A stretch of 64,000 bases of DNA. Source: Gemmatimonadales bacterium. Lineage in GTDB: Bacteria > Krumholzibacteriota > Krumholzibacteriia > LZORAL124-64-63. How positions within the stretch are numbered: the first letter of the stretch is position 1; every line of letters begins with the position of its first letter. Under the pieces are notes generated by a model, which saw only the letters and a program-made list of their open reading frames with translations, ran no database searches and was not told the origin of the DNA. Below, piece by piece: positions 1 to 10,351 of the stretch. The translations under genes and the position numbers were made by a program. The stretch covers positions 1 to 64,000 of the forward strand of contig JAHOYV010000070.1 in the NCBI GenBank assembly GCA_019038745.1. Direction: 5' to 3'.

Positions 1-10
1 AAACATGTTG

Positions 11-32
11 GGTCAACTGCAAACAGTCGACC
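11..32 (-). terminator. Stem-loop just downstream of glyS, possible terminator
   Basis: Read on the minus strand, about 28 bases after the glyS stop, there is a 9-bp stem (one G·U pair) closed by a TTTG loop. No long T-run follows before the window ends, so termination is only suggested. It would be the natural end of the glyQ-glyS message. Confidence 0.35.
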
Positions 33-59
33 AGACACAATTTCAGAGGCACAACCTAT

Positions 60-2246
60 CTATAAAGGGGCGACTTGGGCGAAATCTGCATATCTAGCAA
101 AAACCCCATGAATTTCACGCAAAAAACCATGCCGAAGGCGGCGCAGTTTCTCATCCTCCACATTTACCCTGACCGTTTCGAAAAATTCGTCTATGGACGG
201 CCCCAGTTCCGACAGAAGAGCAAAAACCCGATCATAGTCCCCGGCGTTCTCGGCGGACCTCAAATCCGCAGCGACGGCTGCGACATTGGCCAGAAGTTTC
301 TTTTCAGATGGTTCAGGAAGATCAGAAAAATCTCCCCCGGGGGCGGTACAGACTCCATTTTCCCAGCGCTCGAGACAACTGTCAAACTCGGAAACAGGGA
401 GGGTGTCTCCCTCCAGGATGTTGCGGCAACGCTTAAAACCAGTGGCCAGGAGTTGGAAATTCTTTTCCTCCCGGTACGATTCCAGGGCCCGAACCCAGGC
501 CAAAGCGTCAACGGGCTTTCGCCAACGCGCAGGCATTACGGCCCGCACTACCCGCTGATCCGTACCCAGATTATCGGTAAAGAAACCGGAAACCCGGGTC
601 AACACGAACTCCCGTAGCCCGTCCATCGCCTCCAACGCATCCTTGTCAGGGGCCAGTGGAGCCACTTTTTCCATGGCCCGAACCAGACCAGCCTCCAGAT
701 CGAAATTAGCCTCCAAATCCAAAAGGATGCGCAGAATCGCCAATACATGGCGCCGCAGGGCATAAGGATCCTTGGCGCCGGTGGGAATAAAACCCGCCAG
801 CCAACAGCCAGCCACGGTGTCCAATCGGTCGGCTACCGAAAGAACGCTGCTTATCCGATCACCGGGCAATTCCCCCCTCGCGGTCCGGGGCAGCATATGT
901 CTCTCCAGGGCCAGGCAAACAGCTTTGGATTCCCCTGCCAGGGCCGCATAACGGGCCCCGATAAGCCCCTCCAGCTTGGTGAATTCCTTACCGTCCTTGA
1001 TCATCTCGCTGACCAGATCACTCTTGCAGATCGTGCCGGCCCGAGTCAGGTCAGCCGGGGCCGCGCCATTTGCTCCCAGTCCGTTTTCCCACAACCAGGG
1101 GGCCAAATCCTCTATGCGCCGCACCTTGTCCAGCATCGTGCCGAAACCTTCCAGCCAGGTCACCGAACCCAGCATCTGGGTGCGCTCGTCGGGAGTTTTC
1201 TTCTGATCGAATTCCCAGTAGAAAAGAGCATCGGCCAACCGGGCCCGCAGGACTCGCTCATTGCCCTCGGTAACCTTTTCAAGGTGTTCACTGCCACCAT
1301 CCCGCACGGCCGCAAAGCGGGGTTTCAAATCCTGCCCGTCCGCCGAGATCAGTGAAAAATAGCGCTGATGCGCCTTCAAAGCAGTGGTGATCACTTCGGC
1401 TGGCAGGCTGGAGAATTCATTGCTGTATTGCCCCAGAAAGGCCGTTGGGTGCTCACAAAGAAAGACCACTTCGGTCAATAATTCCTCGTCCTCCAGCAAG
1501 CGGGCGTCGGAATCATAGTCGGCCAGGAGTCGCTGAAATCCATCCAAAATGATTTGACGTCTACGATCCTGATCAACGATGACGCCCCCGTCGGCCAGGA
1601 TTCGTTCGTAATCCCCGGGTCGAGTGATTTCCAGGGTCCGGTCCTCGGACAGTGTGCGATGGCCACGGGAGTTGCGACCTGCAACCAGATCGCCGATCCT
1701 CACCGGTACAATCTCTTCGTCCAGCAGGGCCACCAGCCACTGCAGGGGACGAGGGTATTCCAGGTCGCCGTTCCCCCACCGCATGACCTTGCGGAAGGGA
1801 ATGGAAAGGACCAGCTGAGGTAAGGCCTCGGCCAGAATCTCGGCGGTGGGCCGTCCGGGTTCCACTTTTTTGGCCAGCAGGAACTCACCCCGTTTGTCCT
1901 GCCGCCGCTCGCAATCGTCCAGCTCGAGGCCCACCTTGCGGGCGAAGCCAAGGGCAGCCTGGGTAGGGTTTCCTTCCCCGTCAAAAGCCACCGAAACCGG
2001 CGGACCCTTGATTTCCAATAGGCGGTCGGGTTGCCGCAGGGCAAGACCTTCGACCAGCAAAGTCAGGCGCCGTGGTGTAGCCACCGTCCGGATCTCCCGG
2101 CAGGCGAGATGCGAATCGTCCAACAGGGCCGCGGCTCGGGTTTCAAGTTCCTTCAGCGCTCCGGGGATGAAGCGGGCGGGAATCTCTTCACTGCCGATCT
2201 CCAGCAGGAAGGAACCTGTGGCTTTGATTTCTTGATCCTGGTTCAT
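60..2246 (-). CDS. glyS: Glycyl-tRNA synthetase beta subunit
   Basis: Beta chain of the bacterial alpha2-beta2 glycyl-tRNA synthetase; it binds tRNA-Gly and works with GlyQ to charge it. The protein has 728 residues, close to the family's usual ~690. It begins with the family signature around [16 protein letters not shown] and ends in a DALR-like anticodon-binding region. I placed the start at the ATG at 2246, which overlaps the glyQ stop as ATGA. A longer reading upstream (to 2411) lies wholly inside glyQ and is unlikely. It is the last gene of the block recO-glyQ-glyS and is probably made by translational coupling to glyQ. Confidence 0.96.
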   Translation of the reverse strand: MNQDQEIKATGSFLLEIGSEEIPARFIPGALKELETRAAALLDDSHLACREIRTVATPRRLTLLVEGLALRQPDRLLEIKGPPVSVAFDGEGNPTQAALGFARKVGLELDDCERRQDKRGEFLLAKKVEPGRPTAEILAEALPQLVLSIPFRKVMRWGNGDLEYPRPLQWLVALLDEEIVPVRIGDLVAGRNSRGHRTLSEDRTLEITRPGDYERILADGGVIVDQDRRRQIILDGFQRLLADYDSDARLLEDEELLTEVVFLCEHPTAFLGQYSNEFSSLPAEVITTALKAHQRYFSLISADGQDLKPRFAAVRDGGSEHLEKVTEGNERVLRARLADALFYWEFDQKKTPDERTQMLGSVTWLEGFGTMLDKVRRIEDLAPWLWENGLGANGAAPADLTRAGTICKSDLVSEMIKDGKEFTKLEGLIGARYAALAGESKAVCLALERHMLPRTARGELPGDRISSVLSVADRLDTVAGCWLAGFIPTGAKDPYALRRHVLAILRILLDLEANFDLEAGLVRAMEKVAPLAPDKDALEAMDGLREFVLTRVSGFFTDNLGTDQRVVRAVMPARWRKPVDALAWVRALESYREEKNFQLLATGFKRCRNILEGDTLPVSEFDSCLERWENGVCTAPGGDFSDLPEPSEKKLLANVAAVAADLRSAENAGDYDRVFALLSELGPSIDEFFETVRVNVEDEKLRRLRHGFLREIHGVFARYADFAQVAPL

Positions 2247-3127
2247 TCGGCGCTCTTCTCCTTCAGGAGGGGAAACCCCAGCTCCTCGCGGCTTTGAACG
2301 TAGGTCTTGGCTGCCCGCCGGGACAAATTCCTGACTCTCGTGATATATCCAGTCCGTTCGGTCACCGAGATGGCGCCCCTGGCCTCCAGGAGATTGAACA
2401 AATGACTGCACTTGATGATCGCATCGTAGCCCGGGAAGACCAGCCCCAGATCCAGCAGGGTTCCCGCTTCTGTTTCCTTGTCCTCGAAATGACGCCGGTA
2501 GAGCTCCACGTCGGCGTGTTCAAAATTGAAGGCGGAGTATTCACGCTCGTACTGACCGTTGATTTCACCCCAGGTCAATCCGCCGCCCCAGACCAGATCC
2601 TTCAAGTGGCTCACACCCTGAATGAACATGCACAGGCGCAACAGACCATAGGTGAGTTCCACGGAGACCGGCTTGCAGCGCACCCCTCCTACCTGCTGAA
2701 AATAGGTGAACTGGGATACTTCCATGCCGTCCAACCATACTTCCCAACCCAGGCCCGCGGCACCCAGGGTTGGCGATTCCCAATCATCCTCCACGAAGCG
2801 AATATCGTGTTCGGCCGGCTCGATGCCCAGACTCCGCAGCGATTCCAGATAAAGTTCCTGACTGTTGGCTGGATTGGGCTTGAGAATCACCTGGTACTGC
2901 AGAAATTGCTGGACCCGGTTGGGATTCTCCAGATAGCGACCGTCTTTTGGGCGTCGGCTGGGCTCGACGTAGGCGACTCGCCAGGGTTCGGGGCCCAGCG
3001 AGCGCAGAAAAGTATTCGGGTTGAAGGTACCGGCTCCCACCTCGCTGTTGTAGGGCTGGACAATCACGCACCCGTGGTCGCTCCAGAACTGTTGCAGGTT
3101 GGCGATCATCTGCTGGTATTCCATCAT
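2243..3127 (-). CDS. glyQ: Glycyl-tRNA synthetase alpha subunit
   Basis: Catalytic class II chain of the heterotetrameric glycyl-tRNA synthetase; it activates glycine with ATP in the cytoplasm. At 294 residues it has the family length. The N-terminal [14 protein letters not shown] and the segment around [18 protein letters not shown] are diagnostic. Two ATG codons stand in tandem at the start; the first overlaps the recO stop as ATGA, so the exact start is open by one codon. The gene lies between recO and glyS. Confidence 0.97.
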   Translation of the reverse strand: MMEYQQMIANLQQFWSDHGCVIVQPYNSEVGAGTFNPNTFLRSLGPEPWRVAYVEPSRRPKDGRYLENPNRVQQFLQYQVILKPNPANSQELYLESLRSLGIEPAEHDIRFVEDDWESPTLGAAGLGWEVWLDGMEVSQFTYFQQVGGVRCKPVSVELTYGLLRLCMFIQGVSHLKDLVWGGGLTWGEINGQYEREYSAFNFEHADVELYRRHFEDKETEAGTLLDLGLVFPGYDAIIKCSHLFNLLEARGAISVTERTGYITRVRNLSRRAAKTYVQSREELGFPLLKEKSAE

Positions 3128-3942
3128 CGGCTCGATTCCTTTCCCACTCGCAGTAATTCCAACGCTGAAGGTAAACGGTAACCCGGCAGGTGATACCCCA
3201 GAAAGCGGTGCAGATGCCCCCCGATCTGGCGGCGTAGGCTCCTGGCCATGGGTTGTTCAACCGGGATGTCCAGCCCGCAGCTTGACAGTCGGCGAAGACA
3301 GGCCAAAGCCTCCGGGCCTAGAGGATTACCCCTGGAGCCTTCTCCCAGATGGGCACATCCCCCGCAAACGAGTCCTCCATCGGACGGGCTGAACCAGGTA
3401 ACCGACTCCGCCTTGTCCGCGGGACTTTCGCCACAGGAAACGCAGAAAGCAACCTCGGGGGCCATTCCATGCCTCTGCAGCAATTCCCATTCGAAGGCAA
3501 AGAAAAGAAGAGCCGGATCACCACAGGCATCGGAGGATAACACCCGCAAGAACTCCTCGCAAACGGCAAACACTTCCCCGGCGGTCCGGTCGTCACGGGA
3601 ACCCAGGATCGGCCGGCAGCGATCCGCCAGTTCCAAAGCCGCCAGCAGAAAGGTCGTCCCCTCCAGGGTGGGTGATCCCGATAGGGAATCCATCAGCACC
3701 GAGCCCGAGCGCAGGTACTGCAGCTCCCGATCCGGATCCCAGGAGAATTCCACATTTACCAGGCGGCCCGGCTCCACCAGGGGACGAAGCCTGGAACGGG
3801 CCCCGCGAGCTCCCTTGGCTACCACCCGGACATACCCGTACTTTCGGGTCAAAAGGGAAGCAATGATACTGGTCTCACCACAGGGCCAAACCCGCAACAC
3901 CCAGGCATCGGCCTCCACCGTGGGCTTGGGCAAGAGGCTCAC
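3124..3942 (-). CDS. recO: DNA repair protein RecO
   Basis: RecO helps load RecA on SSB-coated single-stranded DNA in the RecFOR gap-repair pathway. The 272-residue protein has the N-terminal OB-fold region (about 1-80), a helical middle, and a four-cysteine zinc site at Cys167, Cys170, Cys193 and Cys196 (FCVSCG and LVCGGC). That site is kept in many but not all RecO proteins. Its ATG overlaps the mgtE stop (ATGA) and its stop overlaps glyQ in the same way. A recO next to glyQS is a known bacterial arrangement. Confidence 0.92.
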   Translation of the reverse strand: MSLLPKPTVEADAWVLRVWPCGETSIIASLLTRKYGYVRVVAKGARGARSRLRPLVEPGRLVNVEFSWDPDRELQYLRSGSVLMDSLSGSPTLEGTTFLLAALELADRCRPILGSRDDRTAGEVFAVCEEFLRVLSSDACGDPALLFFAFEWELLQRHGMAPEVAFCVSCGESPADKAESVTWFSPSDGGLVCGGCAHLGEGSRGNPLGPEALACLRRLSSCGLDIPVEQPMARSLRRQIGGHLHRFLGYHLPGYRLPSALELLRVGKESSR

Positions 3943-5375
3943 GATGCCGACGCCTGCCCCAGGCTGAGCAGCAGGGTGGCCAGGCCCAGATAGATCAGCA
4001 TGCTGGCCACATCGTTGGCTGTAGTAATGAAAGGTCCGGTTGCCACCGCGGGATCGATACCCATCCGGTGCAGAAGGAGGGGAATTCCGGAACCGGCCAT
4101 GGCGGCAAAGATCACCACCAACAGCAGGGTAAGTGACAGCACCTGCGACAGTTGAAGATCCCCGGAGAATATAAAGGAGACCGCAAAAATACTGATCGCT
4201 ACCACCAGACCGGTAACCAGAGCCGTCCCCAATTCCCGAAGAAGGTGGCGTCCCAGGTGATAGAAGTCCACCTCGCCGGTGGCTAGACCCCGCACGACCA
4301 CCGAGGAATTCTGGATGCCGATGTTCCCGGCCATGGCCATGATCATCGGGATGTAGAAAGCCAGGGTCAACTTGGCCTCCAGACTCTTTTCGAAATGGCC
4401 CATCACCAGGACCGCCCCGAGTTGGCCCAACAAGGCCCCCAACAACCAGGGCAAACGCGAGCGTGCCACCCGAAAGGCGGATTGTTCCCCAAACTCATGG
4501 ACACTGACGCCGGCCAGGCGGGAAATATCCTCGGTGGCCTCATCTTCAATAACGTCCATGATGTCATCAGCGGTGATCCGGCCCACGAGCCGCATCTGAT
4601 GATCCACCACCGGCACGCTGATCAGATCGTGGGTCTGAAAGAAATTGGCCACTTCCTCCTGGTCCAGATCCACCTCCACGTATAATGGATCGACCTCCAT
4701 GAAATCCCTTATGGGCGCTTCCGGATCGGCGATCAAAAGCCGGAAAAGGGGAATTTGCCCGACCAATCGTTCCCTTGCATCAACCATGTAGACGAAGTGG
4801 GTTTCCTCCAGGTCGTCCTCGTCCATGGTCCGCAGCAGGGCTACCGTCTCGCCGCACGTGCCGGTTTCGGCACACGTGGCGAATTCTTTGCCCATCAGAC
4901 CACCGGCCGATTCGGGGGAGTGCTGCAGAAGCTCGGTGACTTCCTCCCGCTCCTCCGGCTCCATGGCCGCCAGGATCTCCTCGGCCTGGTCAGGGTCAAG
5001 CTCTCCGATCAGATCCGTGGCCTCATCAGAAGGCATTTCCTCTATGATGTCCGCGATCTCTTCGTTGTCCAGAAGGGTGAACAACGTGCTGAGGCTGCGG
5101 TTGTCGATCTCGCTCAGCACTTCTGCCAGCGGGTCGGGCGGCAGCAGCCGCAGAATCCGGGTCGTGTCACCCACGCTAAGCGGTCGCAGAATCTCCGAGA
5201 GATCGCCCGGTGAGAGCTCCGTAGCCAGATCCTTGATGGCTTCCTTGTCATCGGACAGCAAAAGCTCTCCGAAGCGCAGCATCACCAGATGCCGTTCGGC
5301 CTCCAGGTTGGAAGGATCGAGCACTCTCTCATCGTACCGCTCCGGGCCGGCAGGGTTGGCGTTGGAATTCGTCAT
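3939..5375 (-). CDS. mgtE: Magnesium transporter MgtE
   Basis: Mg2+-gated channel of the inner membrane. The 478-residue protein has the expected order: an acidic N domain (about 25-150), two CBS domains (about 155-275) that sense cytoplasmic Mg2+, and a C-terminal membrane part (about 305-478). The pore signature is seen as GIDPAVATGPFITTANDV, including the Asp of the DPA motif. It follows the DUF502 gene with an ATGA overlap and precedes recO with another. A CorC/CNNM-type transporter two genes upstream makes Mg2+ homeostasis a theme of this cluster. Confidence 0.95.
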   Translation of the reverse strand: MTNSNANPAGPERYDERVLDPSNLEAERHLVMLRFGELLLSDDKEAIKDLATELSPGDLSEILRPLSVGDTTRILRLLPPDPLAEVLSEIDNRSLSTLFTLLDNEEIADIIEEMPSDEATDLIGELDPDQAEEILAAMEPEEREEVTELLQHSPESAGGLMGKEFATCAETGTCGETVALLRTMDEDDLEETHFVYMVDARERLVGQIPLFRLLIADPEAPIRDFMEVDPLYVEVDLDQEEVANFFQTHDLISVPVVDHQMRLVGRITADDIMDVIEDEATEDISRLAGVSVHEFGEQSAFRVARSRLPWLLGALLGQLGAVLVMGHFEKSLEAKLTLAFYIPMIMAMAGNIGIQNSSVVVRGLATGEVDFYHLGRHLLRELGTALVTGLVVAISIFAVSFIFSGDLQLSQVLSLTLLLVVIFAAMAGSGIPLLLHRMGIDPAVATGPFITTANDVASMLIYLGLATLLLSLGQASAS

Positions 5376-6040
5376 CGGCTCGGTTCCTTTCCCGGCGATC
5401 CGGTTGAACTCGGACCTGGAAACTGTTCGGACTCGGCAGCGATCCGGCTGGCCTGTTCGGAAGTCATGATCGACCCTCCGGATACGATCAACTTGATGGC
5501 TTCTTCAACGGGAATCGACAGCACGGACAGATCCTCCCGGGGGATCATGAGCATGAAACCGGAAGTGGGATTCGGGGTAGTCGGCAGAAAGACATTCACC
5601 TGGGCATCCTCTTCAGCGTCCCGGGTCACAAAGCCGAGTGAAAACAGCCCCCGGCGAGGATACTCGAACAGCACGACTTTCTTGAAGGCTGTTCTCCGGT
5701 CCTGCAAAAAGACCCCGGCGATTTGTTTCGAAGCCGAAAAAACGCTCTTGACCACCGGGATACGCTCTATGAAACGCTCCATCAGTCGGAAAAATGCCAC
5801 ACCGATCAGATTGCGCGTGAACATCCCCACCAGGGAAATGAGCAGGAAGAAGCTAAGGGCACCGACCAGAGTGAGATAAAATTCGGGATAATTATCTGCC
5901 AGGTAGGGGACTCTCTGCACCCAGGGGCGCATGGTGGCGCTGATCATGGTGTAGAACCGCCAGAGGATCCAGGCCGTGATCGCCACCGGAGTGATCGCCA
6001 ACAATCCAGTCAAAAAATGTTTGCGCCAGAACTTGATCAT
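5372..6040 (-). CDS. DUF502 family membrane protein
   Basis: Inner-membrane protein of unknown biochemical role. The 222 residues fit DUF502: two membrane helices near residues 8-28 and 58-80, then a soluble part with the hallmark segments IPVVKSVFSASKQIAG, FLPTTPNPTSGFMLMIPRED and VEEAIKLIVSGGS. It starts seven bases after the corC-like stop, behind GAGGAAG as ribosome site, and overlaps mgtE by four bases. The position between two Mg2+ transport genes suggests, but does not show, a link with ion homeostasis. Confidence 0.9.
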   Translation of the reverse strand: MIKFWRKHFLTGLLAITPVAITAWILWRFYTMISATMRPWVQRVPYLADNYPEFYLTLVGALSFFLLISLVGMFTRNLIGVAFFRLMERFIERIPVVKSVFSASKQIAGVFLQDRRTAFKKVVLFEYPRRGLFSLGFVTRDAEEDAQVNVFLPTTPNPTSGFMLMIPREDLSVLSIPVEEAIKLIVSGGSIMTSEQASRIAAESEQFPGPSSTGSPGKEPSR

Positions 6041-6047
6041 CGTCGGC

Positions 6048-7379
6048 TCAAACTTCCTCGGGCCGAGGAAATCCCGGCAACGGTCCCTTGGCTTCCAACA
6101 ACACGAGAATCAGCCGCTGGTCTTCCACGTTCTCCACCGTGACGATGAAACCGGAAACAGGAATCCTGTCTCCCTGATCGGGAACCTTTCCGGCCGCCTC
6201 GTAGATCAACCCGCCGAGGGTCTCGCTGGTCTCCCAGCCCTCGATGTGGGTCAGATCGACACCCAGTCCTTCCTGCAGATCCTCCAGGTCAATTTTCGGA
6301 TCCAGCCTGACGGTTCGCTCGTCCACCCAGACCAGGAGTTCCTCTTCCTCGTCGAATTCATCCTCGATTTCGCCTACGATCTCCTCGATGACGTCCTCCA
6401 GGGTGACCAGCCCCGCAGTACCGCCATACTCGTCGATCACCACCGCCATGTGGATCCGCTGGGTGCGGAATTCATCCAGCACCTCGTCGATCTTCTTGCT
6501 CTCGGGAATGAAATAGGCCGGCCTGACGAGATCGGCTAACTTGCGGCCCCCGCCACCGAACATTCCTTCGTCCACCAGTTTCAAAAGATCCTTGGAATAG
6601 AGAATCCCGATGATCTTGTCGGCGTTGCCCTGGTAAACCGGAACCCGCGAGTGCCCGCTGTCGATGACGGCCTGTACCATCTCCCCCACGTCCGCATCCC
6701 CGTCCAGGGTTACCATGTCGATGCGAGGGATCATGATCTCGCGAACCGCCGTGTCGTGGAAGGTGAATATACTCTGGATCATCTCCCGTTCGTCTTCGTC
6801 AAGGACGACGTTCTCTCCATCTTCACTGATCAGGCTTCTGATTTCACCCGTCGAGAGGTGGGTCTGCACGTCGCCGATCCAGAGTGTGTCGTCCAGACGA
6901 TCCATTACGGCAAGCATCAAGGTTGACCAGGGTCGCAAAACTATGCTCAGAGGAAAAACCAACGTTCCAACAACCTGAACGTACGTCGCCGCGGTACCGG
7001 AGGCCAGCATCTTGAAAACGAGCCCACCCAGGCTCCAGGCCAGCAGGGAAGACCCTCCGAAGAGCAAGTAAAAAGGCAAGTCCAGCGGGCCGGGCCAGGA
7101 CCGGGAAAGAAAATGCCCCCAGGCGAAGCAGCCCAGCATGGTCATGGCCAGGTGCAAGGTACTGATTGTAACCAGGAAACGCCGACTATCCTCCAGCGCG
7201 TTTCGCAACACCGGCCCCAGGCGCTCCTTTTCCAACAGTCCGTTCCGGTAAAGACCACTTACCCTGTAATGCGCCGTCATCAGACCGCCCATGAGCAACG
7301 CGCCCAGCCAGGCCACCACGGCCAGAATGACCGTGCCCGTAGCGCCTTCGATCCCGGAGAATGAAAATCCCACCTGCAT
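6048..7379 (-). CDS. CNNM/CorC family transporter (DUF21-CBS-CorC_HlyC)
   Basis: Membrane protein of the HlyC/CorC (CNNM) family, linked to Mg2+ or Co2+ export. The order of parts in 443 residues is typical: an N-terminal DUF21 membrane domain with about four helices (about 10-180), two CBS domains (about 205-330) around the hallmark ATVxS-like strand region, the acidic linker seen as EDVIEEIVGEIEDEFDEEEE, and a C-terminal CorC_HlyC domain (about 350-430). It follows ybeY with a 70-bp gap; the phoH-pgpH-ybeY-corC order is widely conserved in bacteria. Confidence 0.93.
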   Translation of the reverse strand: MQVGFSFSGIEGATGTVILAVVAWLGALLMGGLMTAHYRVSGLYRNGLLEKERLGPVLRNALEDSRRFLVTISTLHLAMTMLGCFAWGHFLSRSWPGPLDLPFYLLFGGSSLLAWSLGGLVFKMLASGTAATYVQVVGTLVFPLSIVLRPWSTLMLAVMDRLDDTLWIGDVQTHLSTGEIRSLISEDGENVVLDEDEREMIQSIFTFHDTAVREIMIPRIDMVTLDGDADVGEMVQAVIDSGHSRVPVYQGNADKIIGILYSKDLLKLVDEGMFGGGGRKLADLVRPAYFIPESKKIDEVLDEFRTQRIHMAVVIDEYGGTAGLVTLEDVIEEIVGEIEDEFDEEEELLVWVDERTVRLDPKIDLEDLQEGLGVDLTHIEGWETSETLGGLIYEAAGKVPDQGDRIPVSGFIVTVENVEDQRLILVLLEAKGPLPGFPRPEEV

Positions 7380-7449
7380 TCCACCTTAATTTCAGTAACC
7401 CTGTCCCGGACTCCGGAACTCCTGGAGAACGGGTTTCAGCTTCAATCCA

Positions 7450-7998
7450 TCAATTACTGTCCGGAGCCAGGGGATGCCCCAACCCTGCACCGGCCAGTAA
7501 TCGTATTTCTTCCGCCTGCATGTTCCGGCGTTCGCTATCCTGATCGTGCCGCCATCCCAACAGGTGCAAACACCCGTGAACCAGCAGCCATGGCAATTCC
7601 TTTTCGAGAGGCCAATCCCTTTCCCGGCATCGGACGGTCACGAAATCCGGAGCCAGGATCACCTCTCCAACCAGGGGTCCGTCCTCTTCTATCTGCTGAC
7701 CACTCTCCAATTGATCAACCCAGAGATCGTGGTACGCCAAGCGCTCACCCTTGGAAAGATCCGCCTCGCCTGCTCCCTGCTCCAACAGGTAGGAGAACGA
7801 AAGGACATCCGTCACCTCAGGCACCGCGCGGTAAGACTTGTTCAACTCGGCCATGGCTTGATCGTCCAACAGGACCAGATCCACGACCCATGCGGGCCTA
7901 CCCATGGGTGCGACCAGCGATGACAGCGTCGCCACCTCCCTGAAAGGTGCTGCAATCCCGGACGGGCCTCCGAACTGGTCCACCAGCCGCAATCTCAT
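7450..7998 (-). CDS. ybeY: Endoribonuclease YbeY (rRNA maturation)
   Basis: Single-strand-specific zinc endoribonuclease used in 16S rRNA 3' maturation and ribosome quality control. The 182-residue protein carries the signature HGCLHLLGWRHD, with zinc-ligand histidines at about 141, 145 and 151. I chose the ATG at 7998, one base after the pgpH-like stop and behind AAAGG; a longer reading to 8070 would run back into that gene. It belongs to the conserved phoH-pgpH-ybeY group. Confidence 0.95.
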   Translation of the reverse strand: MRLRLVDQFGGPSGIAAPFREVATLSSLVAPMGRPAWVVDLVLLDDQAMAELNKSYRAVPEVTDVLSFSYLLEQGAGEADLSKGERLAYHDLWVDQLESGQQIEEDGPLVGEVILAPDFVTVRCRERDWPLEKELPWLLVHGCLHLLGWRHDQDSERRNMQAEEIRLLAGAGLGHPLAPDSN

Positions 7999-7999
7999 C

Positions 8000-10279
8000 T
8001 CAGACCTTTCGCTCACCCTTGCGCTCTGGAACCCGATCCTGGTCCCGTTCCTTCTGGCCCGGATAGACAATTCGGGCGTGGTGGATTCCCGTCAGCAGAG
8101 GAATGAACGCCTCCCGCGAGCGGGCCAGATCGCTCAACGTCAGACCCGACTCATCAAGTTGGCCGCTGAGCATGCGCTTGTCGATGATCTGTTTGGTGAT
8201 CTCCCGAATCCTGCTGGGGGTGGGCTTGGCCAATGATCGGGTCGCAGCCTCCACCGCATCGGCCAGCATCAGCAGAGCCGTTTCACGAGACTGAGGTTTG
8301 GGCCCCGGATAGCGGAAATCGTCCACCTTCACCGTCACGTTACCATCACTCTCAAGGGCCTTGTGATAGAAATATTCCATCACCATAGTGCCGTGATGCT
8401 CCGGAATAAAATCCAAAACCTGCTGGGGGAGACGCCAGCGGCGACCCAACTCCAGCCCTTCCTTGACGTGGGCTGAGATTACCAGCGAACTCATGCTCGG
8501 ACTCAGCTCGTCATGCTTGTTAAAATCAGGACGCTGGTTTTCCACGTAGTACTCCGGCTTCTGCATCTTGCCGATATCGTGGAAGAGGGCGCCCACCCTG
8601 GTCAGTAACGCATTGGCATCGATGGATCGCGCCGCGTGCTCGGCCAACTGTCCCACCACCTGACTGTGGTGATAGGTTCCCTGAGCCTCGAGAGCCATTC
8701 GCTGCAACAGGGGATGATTCAAGTCCAGAAGTTCCGTCAGGGTCAAATCGCTGCAGACTCCCACCACCGGTTCCACTACCTGCAAAAGGAACAAGCCGAA
8801 GAGGACCATCAGTACCGGAGCAAAGAAACCAACCAAGTACTGCCCTCCCCCGACGGCATACTCCGAGCCCAATCCGGTTCCCAGCAGATAAATCAAAACC
8901 ACCGACAGGAGGGTCAACAAGAGCATCGTCTGATAATATTGGCTCCGCTTCTGAACCCGACGCAATGAGATCACCGATACGTTCCCAAGCAGGAACCAGG
9001 AAAAAACACTGCCGGCCTCAGCTTCAGGCAGGACGGCCAGCAGAGCCACGGCCAGCAGGGTCAGCGTATAACCTACCGTTTCCTTGTAAAGGACCGTGCC
9101 CAGCAGGGAGAGCAGAATGATGGGAACAGCCATGGGGCCCATATTTGGTCTATCCAAAGCCAAGGATGCACCAAGCAGGAACAGGACCAGAATGATCGCC
9201 AAAACCAACAGAAAACGGATACTTTGCAGCCTCTCCCTAAAATGGGTCAGGCCCAACCATGCGAACAAGCCAAAGCCCAGAATTATCAATAACGCCCGAG
9301 CCATCAGCCTGGAAAGGTGGTCCAGCCCGACAAGACCTCCTCCCCTTGCCCTGATCAGGGATTCCAGGTGGGCAAGAAAGAGTGCCTGTTCCTCGGTGAC
9401 CCGTACGCCCTGGTCCACAATCCGTTCGCCCTTGCTGAATTCACGGGTCGTCGGAACCGTCCCCCGAATGAAATCATGTCTGGCCTGGGTTTCGCGGAGC
9501 AGGTAGATAAGGTTCGGATTGATGAAATGCTTCATCACCGAAGCAGCTTCCACCGCATCGATCGGATCCAGCCCGGTTACCCTCAACTCCTGTGTCAATC
9601 GTCCCTCAACGTTTGACTGGGTAACGATTCCCTCTACTCCACGCAGACTGTCCGCCTTGGCGGCCTTGATCAAAACCCGCGTGTACTTACCGGCCGGCAG
9701 CATGTCCGCAACTCCGGAGCTCATAACCCGCCGCCAGGCTAACTCCATCCGTTCAACCAGGGAATCCGATCCATCAGTCTGGAACAAGCGACGCAGATCT
9801 CCCCGTGCGGTGTGGGGAAATTGTAAATTCAGGAATTCAACCCGCTCCATGGTGGTGGCGGTAGTATCCCCTAGTTGCTGGCCGAGAGCCTCCAGCCACA
9901 GAGTCATACGACTGTCCTGGGACCGCCAGGCGGGTCCTCCCAGACTGCGTAGCACCGGAGGTTCTACGACGACCTCCTCGATTTGCCTCATGTGTATGTC
10001 CTGCTCAAGCAATGGGGCCTGGAAAGTGAAAGGGGCCCGGATTTCCTGGCTTGCAATATGACCCACTTCCGGAAAATCAGAGTCCAGACGGGGAACGGGC
10101 GGGAAAAGAACAAGGTGCAGCACAAGCACCAATACACCGAGGCCCAGAGCCCAGAAGCGGGAATTTCCTAATTCAATTTTTTCAGGAGCAGCCCCTGTTT
10201 TCCCTGCACCACGGCCTCCGCGGCCCTCCCGAAGGGAAACATCCCGCACTGACAAATCGCGAAAACGCAGCCACCACAT
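8000..10279 (-). CDS. 7TM-HD family phosphohydrolase (PgpH/YqfF-like)
   Basis: Membrane HD-domain hydrolase; characterised relatives (PgpH) cleave cyclic-di-AMP. The 759 residues show a cytoplasmic N-terminus, one membrane helix near 45-60, a large extracytoplasmic 7TMR-HDED region (about 70-320), seven clustered helices (about 330-510) and a C-terminal HD domain with LFHDIGKMQKPEYY. It follows phoH after 72 bp that hold a strong hairpin, and nearly abuts ybeY. A YbbR-like gene about 5 kb upstream fits the idea that this organism uses cyclic-di-AMP, but no cyclase (CdaA/DisA) lies in the window, so the substrate is inferred. Confidence 0.9.
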   Translation of the reverse strand: MWWLRFRDLSVRDVSLREGRGGRGAGKTGAAPEKIELGNSRFWALGLGVLVLVLHLVLFPPVPRLDSDFPEVGHIASQEIRAPFTFQAPLLEQDIHMRQIEEVVVEPPVLRSLGGPAWRSQDSRMTLWLEALGQQLGDTTATTMERVEFLNLQFPHTARGDLRRLFQTDGSDSLVERMELAWRRVMSSGVADMLPAGKYTRVLIKAAKADSLRGVEGIVTQSNVEGRLTQELRVTGLDPIDAVEAASVMKHFINPNLIYLLRETQARHDFIRGTVPTTREFSKGERIVDQGVRVTEEQALFLAHLESLIRARGGGLVGLDHLSRLMARALLIILGFGLFAWLGLTHFRERLQSIRFLLVLAIILVLFLLGASLALDRPNMGPMAVPIILLSLLGTVLYKETVGYTLTLLAVALLAVLPEAEAGSVFSWFLLGNVSVISLRRVQKRSQYYQTMLLLTLLSVVLIYLLGTGLGSEYAVGGGQYLVGFFAPVLMVLFGLFLLQVVEPVVGVCSDLTLTELLDLNHPLLQRMALEAQGTYHHSQVVGQLAEHAARSIDANALLTRVGALFHDIGKMQKPEYYVENQRPDFNKHDELSPSMSSLVISAHVKEGLELGRRWRLPQQVLDFIPEHHGTMVMEYFYHKALESDGNVTVKVDDFRYPGPKPQSRETALLMLADAVEAATRSLAKPTPSRIREITKQIIDKRMLSGQLDESGLTLSDLARSREAFIPLLTGIHHARIVYPGQKERDQDRVPERKGERKV

Positions 10280-10316
10280 GAGTCGGATTCATCCTTCCTG
10301 CCAAGTCGCTCGCTGG

Positions 10317-10333
10317 CTCCGGCCGAACCGGAG
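10317..10333 (-). other. Intergenic hairpin between phoH and the pgpH-like gene
   Basis: A perfect 6-bp GC-rich stem, CTCCGG and CCGGAG, with a five-base TTCGG loop (minus strand) lies in the 72-bp gap inside the operon. There is no T-run, so it is not a standard terminator. It may protect or separate message segments. Confidence 0.45.
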
Positions 10334-10351
10334 AGGGATTCGAACGGTCTC

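Noticed and set aside
2294-3181. Open plus-strand frame of 295 codons
   Set aside because: Fully antisense to glyQ; composition is a mirror of the real gene.
10320-10350. tRNA-like T-loop (TTCGAATCC) in the phoH-pgpH gap
   Set aside because: The flanking bases do not pair as a T-stem and no anticodon arm or acceptor stem can be drawn.
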